In this document: one piece after another, positions 14,101-20,370 of the stretch
Layout of the letters: the number at the start of each line of letters is the position of its first letter
Numbering within the stretch: the first letter of the stretch is position 1
Made by a program: the position numbers and the translations under genes
Notes under the pieces: generated by a model
What the model saw: only the letters and a program-made list of their open reading frames with translations
What the model was told of the DNA's origin: nothing
Databases searched by the model: none
Virus record (IMG/VR): IMGVR_UViG_3300046454_000216
Location: 1 to 25,022 of that record
Origin: a virus
DNA: 25,022 nucleotides
Strand: one strand, 5' to 3'

Positions 14101-17100
14101 ATGTCTACAACTCTTGGTGTTCACATCGGCTGGGATGCGAACTTGCCGGACCAGTACGTCAAGTACAGCGACGTGTCCGGCTACGTGACGCAGGTGGATA
14201 CACAGCGGGGCCGCTCGACCGAGCTGGACGACATCCAGACCGGCACCGCATCCGTTGTCCTCGACAACTCGGACGGCCGGTTCACTCCGGGCCGCGCCTA
14301 CGGCAAGGAGCTGCTTCCCGACAACATTCGGACCTCGACCGCATGGACCAGCCACAGCACGGGGTTCACGGCGGGGACGAATACGACCCTGAGTTCGGCC
14401 TCCGCGCACACGCTGTCGTGGTCGGCCAGCCTCAAGGCCGTTGTGTCCGCAGGCGTGGCGGGGAACCGCATCGTCAGGACTACGGCGGTCCCGGTGACTC
14501 CAGGACTCCAGTACCGGGCTGCGGTGATGTCGATGGCGCTCTCGGGAACGCTCCAGGCTCAGGCTGCAATCCGCTTTTACGACTCTTCCGGGAATGACCT
14601 CGGTAACGGCACCGACTATGACACGACTTGGAAGCAGTACGCGGACGTTGTCCGCGCGTCGATGCCGGTGGCGTACCACCGGATGAACGACGCCGGAGGC
14701 GCCTCGTGCGCCCCGACTGCGGGCCGGGACCCGATGGTCACGTATAACGTTGCGGCTGGCGCCGCTGGCTCCTCGTGGGCGGCTGGCGGTACCGCTTCGG
14801 CAGGCGTCTTCAACGGGACCAGCTCCGTCGCGGAGGCTTGCGGTATCCCGCTGGCTACGGTCGTGAACAACTCCTATTCGGCCGGAGCGTCTTCGGTCGA
14901 GCTTTGGTTCAACACCACCACCCCGGGCGGCCTTCTGGCTGATGCCCCTTCGGGGGTGATGTCTCACAGCTACCCCAACCCCGTTCAGTACACCATCAGC
15001 AGCGCGGGCACTCCGGTGACCGGCGCCGCGCTGATACCGCTGGCCCATATCGGCACGGACGGCTACCTGTACTGCCAGGGCTCAGTCAAGAGCACGTTTC
15101 CCGTCAATGACGGCTTGTGGCATCACCTGGTGATCGCGGGCGCCGCCTTCTACCTCGACGGTGTCCAGTTCGGTACTGGCTCGGGGAGTGGCGCCTCGCG
15201 TGCGGTCCTGGGCTACGTGGACTTCTCGTATAGCAGCTATCCCGGGGGTATCACCGGCAAGCCCGCTACGGGCTGGTTCAACGGCCGTATGGCAGACGTG
15301 GCGCTGTACCGCCACGCGCTGACGCCCCAGACGGTCGCAGACCACTACCGGCATGGGGTGGCCGGGCTCCGTCCCGTGCAGTCCTCAGGCAGCGCGTACC
15401 CACTCCCGTGGGGGCTCCTCACCAGTGGGGTCACCGCGCCGGCGAATGCCTTTACAGCGTCCGTTGAAGTCGTCACCAGCAATGCGGGCACCTTCTACTT
15501 CGACTCGTTCTCTCTGCGGACGGTCTCACCGTTCTACGGCCGCATACGGCCGCGCCGGAGGGTCCGGGTGTTCGCCACGACCGGGCAGAACCTCATGCCT
15601 CCAGGGCTGAACCTCGGCTATCAGACGTACAGCGGCATCCCGGCAGGGGTGGACGACAACGAAACCGGGACGTGGATTCTTGCGAACGGAACGAACCTTT
15701 CGTTTGACCCATCGACCAACGTAACGACGTATGCCGCTAACTCGTCGTCGGTGTCCGGGCTCTCGCTCTACGGCCCGTCAGGGAACGGGATTTCGGTCCC
15801 GTGGATGCTGCTTCCGGGAAGCACCTACACGTTCCAGGCACAGGTTGCCGCCTGGCGGTTTGCCGCGAACAGCACAGGCGTAACCATCGGCATTAACACG
15901 ACCGTGAACTCTCAGCCGGGCTCTTCGACGTACTTCAACGGATCGGTGCCGGTACAGCACGTCAGCCCCGGTGACGTGTCTTGGAAGACGGTTTCTTGGA
16001 CGTTCACCATCCCGAGCACCTACGTCCAGCCCGAGTTTCTGTTCACGGTCTACACCAGCGAAACCCTGTCGTCGGGCTCCACCTACGCGTGGCAGACCGC
16101 ACTCAGGAACCTTCAACTGGTCGATGTCACCAACGGCCAGACCATCCCGGCCTATCAGGCTGGCGATGCGACCATGCCGGTTTTCGTCGGCGTGGCGGAC
16201 AAGTGGGAAAGCACCACCGAGTACGACCAGGTCGCGACGGTTCAACTGTCCTGCTCGGACATGATGAGGGCTCTCGGAGAGTCTCAGATGTCGAGTGCGC
16301 CTCAGTCGATGGGGTTCCGGCCTGACTGGAACTGCCTTGGCTCTTGGGACCTCGGCCAGGAAGATCAGTTCGACAATGTGGCGAACGTCGCCCCGAATCA
16401 GGCATTCGGGACGGCCCTGATCTACTCGGCTAACACGGCGGCTGTGAACAACCTGTTCATTAGCGAGAGTCCGAATGTCAACCTTACGGGGCGGTATCTG
16501 CCCCAGGGGAACGGCGGCATCAACTTCCAAACGGCGCTGTGTCAGTACCTGCTTTCGTTCGGGAAGCTTCCGGCTAAGGGCTCGGTCGAGTTCTGGTTCC
16601 GGCCGTACAACAACGCAGGCAGCCCTGACGTATGGAACGGCGGCGACAACCTGATCTGTGGGTCAGGGCCGTTCCTGAGCATGTATATCGGCAGTGGCGG
16701 AGTTGGTCAGGTGTCGTGTGGCTGGAACGGCCGTAAGGCCACTTCGACTAACATCGCGCCGGGTTCCCCGGCCAACATGATGACCCGGGGTGGCCACGTG
16801 GCTATGGAGGTCGTTACCTCGGGCGGCGCTTCCCCTACGGCATCGGTGCAGGTCTTCTACAACGGAACATCCGTCGTCTCGTCTAGCGGCGAGTCGTTTG
16901 GCCCGGTTGCCGAGCAGTACAACGGGAACTATTCGGCGTTCTCGATCGGCGGTGACCGCAACTTTACCGACCCGATTTCAGGGGTGTCGCTGGCGCAGTT
17001 CTGTGGCGAGGTCTACGCACCGGCCATGTACGGCAACACCGGCATGGACTGGGCTACCCGGGTCAACCTGTTTTCTGTCTCGCTCGGCTACGCCGTCAAC

Positions 17101-17841
17101 ACTCCGTTGAACAACGGTAGCGTCATCAGCGCGACGCAAACCCAACTGCCTTGGATTGTGGCCGCCTCCGGCATGACGCTTCCGCTCACGGTCGGGTCTA
17201 CGTCCTCACCGGCCGATGTGCCGATCTTTAACGGCGGAACTGGCCTTGACGCCTTCAAGACTCAGGCCGCTCAGACCATGGGCATGGTCGTATTCAACCG
17301 GTACGGCGCTCTCTCGATCCAAGACAGCGCGTTCCGGCAGTCTGGGAACGACGTGTATTCATTCGACTGCACGGGAGCCACCGGCCCGGATAGCGCAATG
17401 CTGTACGTGAACGACATCGACCGGACCTGGACTTCGGTCCAGCTCAACGGCGATGACGGAACGACCACGTGGAACTCTTTTGCCGGGTGGTCTCAGTACG
17501 GGTGGCACCAGCAGGCGCAGACCGTTCAGAACTACACGGCATCGACCGGCGGCTATGCGTGGGGCTTCCTGGCGAACTATCTGCAACCGACTGCGCGAAT
17601 CGACTCGGCTTCGTTCACCGTCACCAACAACGCTCTGGCTGCCACGGCGCTGTTGGTGGATATCGGTTCGCACGTTCAGTTCATGGACCTTCCCGACAAC
17701 GCCCCCGGGGACGGGCCCTACGGGGCCTACATGTGTTGGGTGGAATCGGTGAAGGTCTCGGCGCAAGCCCAGGGCGGCGTGATTGTGCCAACGGTTCAGA
17801 TCACGCTTTCCCCGGACTTCACCTATGTACCGATCATGTAA
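14101..17841 (+). CDS. tail tip / minor tail protein with two LamG-like lectin domains
   Basis: A 1246-residue virion protein likely exposed at the tail tip and involved in binding the host wall. The N-terminus (GVHIGWDANLPDQYVKYSDVSGYVTQVDTQRGRSTELDDIQTGTASVVLDNSDGRFTPG) resembles tail-tip proteins. Residues ~190-425 form a concanavalin/LamG-like domain (VAYHRMNDAGG... SVELWFNTTTPGG... GLWHHLVIAGAAFYLDGVQFGTG... WFNGRMADVALYRHALTPQTVADHY). A second one spans ~830-1000 (GSVEFWFRPYNN... VAMEVVTSG... VQVFYNGTSV... FCGEVYAPAMYG). These folds bind glycans in other proteins. It follows the tape measure, with a hairpin-bridged ribosome site. It may combine baseplate and receptor-binding roles, as no separate fibre gene is seen. 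Confidence 0.8.
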   Translation: MSTTLGVHIGWDANLPDQYVKYSDVSGYVTQVDTQRGRSTELDDIQTGTASVVLDNSDGRFTPGRAYGKELLPDNIRTSTAWTSHSTGFTAGTNTTLSSASAHTLSWSASLKAVVSAGVAGNRIVRTTAVPVTPGLQYRAAVMSMALSGTLQAQAAIRFYDSSGNDLGNGTDYDTTWKQYADVVRASMPVAYHRMNDAGGASCAPTAGRDPMVTYNVAAGAAGSSWAAGGTASAGVFNGTSSVAEACGIPLATVVNNSYSAGASSVELWFNTTTPGGLLADAPSGVMSHSYPNPVQYTISSAGTPVTGAALIPLAHIGTDGYLYCQGSVKSTFPVNDGLWHHLVIAGAAFYLDGVQFGTGSGSGASRAVLGYVDFSYSSYPGGITGKPATGWFNGRMADVALYRHALTPQTVADHYRHGVAGLRPVQSSGSAYPLPWGLLTSGVTAPANAFTASVEVVTSNAGTFYFDSFSLRTVSPFYGRIRPRRRVRVFATTGQNLMPPGLNLGYQTYSGIPAGVDDNETGTWILANGTNLSFDPSTNVTTYAANSSSVSGLSLYGPSGNGISVPWMLLPGSTYTFQAQVAAWRFAANSTGVTIGINTTVNSQPGSSTYFNGSVPVQHVSPGDVSWKTVSWTFTIPSTYVQPEFLFTVYTSETLSSGSTYAWQTALRNLQLVDVTNGQTIPAYQAGDATMPVFVGVADKWESTTEYDQVATVQLSCSDMMRALGESQMSSAPQSMGFRPDWNCLGSWDLGQEDQFDNVANVAPNQAFGTALIYSANTAAVNNLFISESPNVNLTGRYLPQGNGGINFQTALCQYLLSFGKLPAKGSVEFWFRPYNNAGSPDVWNGGDNLICGSGPFLSMYIGSGGVGQVSCGWNGRKATSTNIAPGSPANMMTRGGHVAMEVVTSGGASPTASVQVFYNGTSVVSSSGESFGPVAEQYNGNYSAFSIGGDRNFTDPISGVSLAQFCGEVYAPAMYGNTGMDWATRVNLFSVSLGYAVNTPLNNGSVISATQTQLPWIVAASGMTLPLTVGSTSSPADVPIFNGGTGLDAFKTQAAQTMGMVVFNRYGALSIQDSAFRQSGNDVYSFDCTGATGPDSAMLYVNDIDRTWTSVQLNGDDGTTTWNSFAGWSQYGWHQQAQTVQNYTASTGGYAWGFLANYLQPTARIDSASFTVTNNALAATALLVDIGSHVQFMDLPDNAPGDGPYGAYMCWVESVKVSAQAQGGVIVPTVQITLSPDFTYVPIM
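15448..15458 (+). repeat. repeat core variant GCCTTTACAGC, site 11
   Basis: It contains CTTTACAGC followed by GTCCG but lacks the full 3' block. Inside the tail tip gene; low-confidence member. Confidence 0.4.
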
Positions 17842-17850
17842 GGGGGGGTC

Positions 17851-18114
17851 TTGTCTTACGAGGCCATGATTTCAACGGTGGCAGTTGTCGCGGGCGGCCT
17901 GGGTATCGGCTCGGGCGCCCGCGCCCGCGTGAAGGCCGCCGCGCACGTCTCCACCATCGAGGTGTGGCGGGAAGAGGCTGAGGCGCAGAAGGCCAGGGGC
18001 GACCGGCTAGAGGCGGCCGTACATGAGCTGTCTGAGCAGATCACTGCTCTGCGCAACGAGGTTCAGCGACTCACGGGTGTGCTCCGGGCTGTAGCTCCGG
18101 AGCTTCTTTCCTGA
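17851..18114 (+). CDS. small membrane/coiled-coil protein, lysis region
   Basis: An 87-residue protein starting with TTG after an AGGGGGGG ribosome site, 9 nt after the tail tip gene. Residues 5-25 (AMISTVAVVAGGLGIGSGARARV) are a short hydrophobic segment followed by basic residues. Residues ~38-80 (VWREEAEAQKARGDRLEAAVHELSEQITALRNEVQRLTGVLRAV) form a heptad-like coiled coil. Membrane-anchored coiled-coil proteins at this place are often annotated as holin-like or lysis accessory proteins in actinophages. The function is not proven; it could also be a tail-associated protein. Confidence 0.65.
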   Translation: MSYEAMISTVAVVAGGLGIGSGARARVKAAAHVSTIEVWREEAEAQKARGDRLEAAVHELSEQITALRNEVQRLTGVLRAVAPELLS

Positions 18115-18132
18115 GGCCCTGGGTTGGCGCAA

Positions 18133-18495
18133 CTAGTTCGACGCCAAAGCCCTGCCGATGTGAACGACGACTGCCGGTGTTCCGATCTCACGGGGGACCA
18201 CAGGAGTCCCGATGCTGTCTGGGATCACGGGTGTTCCGATCTCACGGGGGACCACAGGAGTCCCGATGCTGTCTGGGATCACGGGCGGTGTTCCCCCGTA
18301 GCTGGGTGCCCTGGCCGGTCCCGCTGTCGTGACATGACCTGGTGGCCGCTCTGCCTGCGTGTTTGAACGCGCAACCTTGGTCTCTTCATACAGCCATGCC
18401 GTGCCGCTGGCAGCAAGCGGCACCACAGCTATCAAGGTGCCAACTACCTGCGAGATGTTAGCGAGCACGCTTAGTCGTTCACGGAAGACAGACAC
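18133..18495 (-). CDS. leftward membrane-anchored repeat protein
   Basis: A 120-residue ORF on the strand opposite to its neighbours. It starts with GTG after a GCGAGG site 6 nt upstream. Residues ~14-36 (ISQVVGTLIAVVPLAASGTAWLY) form one membrane helix. After a polar linker come four 9-residue units of the form IGTPV-x-P-x-x, arranged as a perfect 18-residue duplication (54 nt). It lacks Cys and catalytic motifs. I do not recognise a family. The orientation, the ribosome site and the in-frame repeat favour a real gene, perhaps one expressed from the prophage. A -10-like TAGAAT on the minus strand (18556-18551) could serve it, but no clear -35 is seen. Confidence 0.6.
   Translation of the reverse strand: MSVFRERLSVLANISQVVGTLIAVVPLAASGTAWLYEETKVARSNTQAERPPGHVTTAGPARAPSYGGTPPVIPDSIGTPVVPREIGTPVIPDSIGTPVVPREIGTPAVVVHIGRALASN
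18177..18284 (-). repeat. two exact 54-bp tandem repeats
   Basis: Copies 18177-18230 and 18231-18284 appear identical base for base. They lie inside the leftward gene in frame and encode 18 residues each. Each unit contains an internal 9-residue half repeat. Confidence 0.95.
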
Positions 18496-18580
18496 GTCTA
18501 CCTCGCTTTCAAGGTCATCGAAATCTCGCCGCCATCAAGTTAGACCGCTGATTCTACATTTGATCCAATTCGGGGGACGA

Positions 18581-19564
18581 ATGACAACAACTGAAACAAT
18601 CCTTAACGTCGCGCGGGGCCAGCTCGGGACCATCGAGAACTCGGCCGGCGACACGCTTTACAGCGACTGGTACGGGCTGGCGGATGAGTCCTGGTGCGAC
18701 ATGTTCGTGTCGTGGGTGGGTGCGACCGCCGGGGCGGCGAACATCATCGGCCACTTCGCCTACTGCCCGTCTCACGTCAGCTGGTTCAAGAACCGGGGGC
18801 AGTGGGGCAAGGCGCCGAAGGTCGGCGCCATCGTGTTCTTCGACTGGAACGGCGACGGCGAGGCCGATCACGTCGGCATCGTGGAGACCGTCAACCCTGA
18901 CGGCTCCGTGGGCACGATCGAGGGCAACTCCACGAACCCGGCGGGCGGCCGGTACGGGGTATTCCGACACACCGAGTGGCCCAGTTCCATCCTGGGATAT
19001 GGCTACCCGGCGTATGACGCCGTGGGGAACGTGACCGCTGGCGCCCCGAAGACGTACACCGTGAAGCGCGGAGACACCCTCTTCGGTATCGCGGCGGTCC
19101 TGGGCGTGTCCTTGTCGGCTCTGCTCGCGGTGAACCCGAGCGAGGCAAAGCACCCGAACGCGATACAGCCGGGCGACGTTCTCAAGGTTCCGGCGGCTAC
19201 GGCCCCGGCCACCGCGGGGCCGACTGTAAAGCCTCCGGCCGGCAAGCCGACCCCGGCCAAGCCGACTACGCCCACGCCGAAGCCTCCGGCTCCAGTGAGT
19301 AAGCCTCCGGTATCGGCTTCGCCGACCAGCCCCGCACACGCGCGGGTGCTGTCCTACGGCGCGTCTGGTGACGACGTGCGGCGCATTCAGCAGTGCCTGG
19401 CTGATCGCGGCTACAACCAGCCCGTCACGGGCTGGTACGGCCCTATCACCTCGGGGAATGTCCGCTACTTCCTGTCGCTGCGCTCTTGGCTCTGGACCAA
19501 GGGCGTAGGCGGCCCGGACGGCATCGCCGGGCCTCTCACCCAGACCGAGATCTGCAAGTTCTAA
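18581..19564 (+). CDS. endolysin: CHAP + LysM + peptidoglycan-binding
   Basis: A 327-residue enzyme degrading host peptidoglycan for release. Residues ~1-140 are a CHAP amidase/endopeptidase domain with catalytic Cys39 (SWCDMFVSW) and His97 (EADHVGIVE), then GTIEGNS. Residues ~156-204 are a LysM domain (TYTVKRGDTLFGIAAVLGVSLSALLAVNP...IQPGDVLKVP). A Pro/Ala/Lys/Thr linker follows (~205-250), then a peptidoglycan-binding domain (SYGASGDDVRRIQQCLADRGYNQPVTGWYG). The ATG at 18581 has CGGGGGA upstream, although the frame is open farther back. There is no signal peptide, so a holin is needed; the next gene is the candidate. Confidence 0.93.
   Translation: MTTTETILNVARGQLGTIENSAGDTLYSDWYGLADESWCDMFVSWVGATAGAANIIGHFAYCPSHVSWFKNRGQWGKAPKVGAIVFFDWNGDGEADHVGIVETVNPDGSVGTIEGNSTNPAGGRYGVFRHTEWPSSILGYGYPAYDAVGNVTAGAPKTYTVKRGDTLFGIAAVLGVSLSALLAVNPSEAKHPNAIQPGDVLKVPAATAPATAGPTVKPPAGKPTPAKPTTPTPKPPAPVSKPPVSASPTSPAHARVLSYGASGDDVRRIQQCLADRGYNQPVTGWYGPITSGNVRYFLSLRSWLWTKGVGGPDGIAGPLTQTEICKF
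18655..18664 (+). repeat. repeat core GCTTTACAGC, site 12
   Basis: Exact core in the endolysin gene (Leu-Tyr-Ser), preceded by GGCCGGCG instead of being followed by CCGCCGGC. Probably a partial copy or chance. Confidence 0.5.
19223..19232 (-). repeat. repeat core variant, site 16 (inverted)
   Basis: On the minus strand this is GCTTTACAGT, one mismatch to the core, followed by a GC block ending in CCGCGG. It lies in the endolysin linker coding region. Weak member. Confidence 0.4.
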
Positions 19565-19579
19565 TCCAAGGGGGAACGC

Positions 19580-19954
19580 ATGAACCTGTCTCTGTTCAAG
19601 TTCAAGGCCGCTACTGAGCCGGTATGGCTGGTTCAGGGCCTGTCGGCCCTGGTGTCGATCGGCTCCGCTGTCGCGGGTGGGGATGACTGGCGGTCCTACA
19701 TTCCGGCTCTGCTCACGGCAGCGTCCGCGCCGCTTCTGCGGTCCCGGGTGGTCCCGATTCAGAAGATGGCCGATCTGGTGAACATCGCTCTTCACACTCC
19801 GGCGCCGGGCGGCGGTCCGGTCATCGTGCAGGACGTGAAGGCCACCGTGAAGGACGCGGAGAAGACCATCCAGGACGTCATGAAGGCTGCGAACACCGCT
19901 GGCCTGACCGTGTCCACGCCTTCGGGTCCGGCGGTTCTGCCGCCTCAGCACTAA
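19580..19954 (+). CDS. holin (putative)
   Basis: A 124-residue protein immediately after the endolysin, ATG with AAGGGGGA upstream. Residues ~15-55 (PVWLVQGLSALVSIGSAVAGGDDWRSYIPALLTAASAPLLRSRVVP) contain two hydrophobic segments with a polar turn. The rest is soluble and helical with a Pro-rich end. Actinophage holins often have this arrangement and lie next to the lysin. The holin role is inferred from topology and position. The upstream 87-residue protein could be a second lysis protein. Confidence 0.65.
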   Translation: MNLSLFKFKAATEPVWLVQGLSALVSIGSAVAGGDDWRSYIPALLTAASAPLLRSRVVPIQKMADLVNIALHTPAPGGGPVIVQDVKATVKDAEKTIQDVMKAANTAGLTVSTPSGPAVLPPQH

Positions 19955-19974
19955 CCGGCGGAGAGCTGTAAAGC
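19954..19974 (-). repeat. dispersed repeat site 13 (inverted)
   Basis: On the minus strand: core GCTTTACAGC, TCT, then CCGCCGGT (one mismatch). It overlaps the last base of the holin stop and precedes the strong terminator and integrase promoter. Confidence 0.88.
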
Positions 19975-20001
19975 TCCCCGCTGGCCTACCGGAAACGAGT
20001 A

Positions 20002-20032
20002 GCCCCCTGCCCTCTGGCAGGGGGCCTTTTTT
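20002..20032 (+). terminator. strong terminator at end of the late/lysis region
   Basis: A 10-bp GC stem (20002-20011 with 20016-20025) with a CTCT loop, followed by C and six T. This is the clearest rho-independent terminator in the window and closes the rightward late transcript. Confidence 0.93.
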
Positions 20033-20034
20033 CA

Positions 20035-20073
20035 TATCTCCCTTGACACGTCTTGCGTCAAATGGATTACACT
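20035..20073 (+). promoter_or_regulatory. integrase promoter with dyad operator
   Basis: The -35 TTGACA (20043-20048) and -10 TACACT (20068-20073) are 19 nt apart. The -35 lies in a dyad: TATCTCCCTTGACA on the left and, on the opposite strand, TAATCCATTTGACGCA on the right. This is the same half-site type as at 1159. The left 14 bp recur exactly, inverted, over the promoter near 23190. Confidence 0.7.
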
Positions 20074-20118
20074 TGAGTTCGTTCCCGCAGGTGGCGGGCC
20101 TGATTGGAGGTGTGCCGG

Positions 20119-20301
20119 GTGACCATTCAGCGCCGTATCAACTCGACAGCAGTGGATAGCGACGGCAATGAGAACACTGCTAGATTCCGGCACGGCGCAC
20201 GGTCCGGCCCGCACGTTACCTCTTGGGCGTGTTCAGCGGAGCCCGACTCCGCCAAATATCGCAGGCTTCTGGGGCTGCTCTTCGACGTGGACCAGCCGTA
20301 A
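20119..20301 (+). CDS. small hypothetical protein upstream of integrase
   Basis: A 60-residue ORF (MTIQRRINSTAVDSDGNENTARFRHGARSG...YRRLLGLLFDVDQP) starting with GTG, 8 nt after a GGAGG site. It lies between the operator-bearing promoter and the integrase and would be co-transcribed with it. The composition is basic and polar and no family is recognised. A regulatory or directionality role is conceivable only from its position. The good ribosome site supports translation. Confidence 0.5.
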   Translation: MTIQRRINSTAVDSDGNENTARFRHGARSGPHVTSWACSAEPDSAKYRRLLGLLFDVDQP

Positions 20302-20317
20302 GGACCTGAACATGGGT

Positions 20318-20348
20318 GACCCCGGCGGTGCGCTAACACCCCGGGGTC
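20318..20348 (+). other. large inverted repeat upstream of integrase
   Basis: GACCCCGG (20318-20325) pairs with CCGGGGTC (20341-20348), continuing after one bulged C with GGTG/CACC, around the loop CGCTAA. There is no T-tract. It could be an mRNA structure controlling integrase translation, part of an attP or a protein site. Confidence 0.6.
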
Positions 20349-20370
20349 TGGCCAGTCTGGAAGGACTGAC

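Noticed and set aside
13099-15048. 649-codon minus-strand open frame
   Set aside because: It is opposite the tape measure and tail tip genes, which have clear homology patterns. Arg/Gly/His-rich composition is typical of an antisense frame in high-GC DNA.
18359-18580. Upstream extension of the endolysin frame
   Set aside because: It would overlap the leftward gene and lacks a CHAP-like sequence. ATG 18581 has a ribosome site and begins the domain.
18554-20035. 493-codon minus-strand open frame over the lysin and holin
   Set aside because: Antisense of well supported genes and biased composition.
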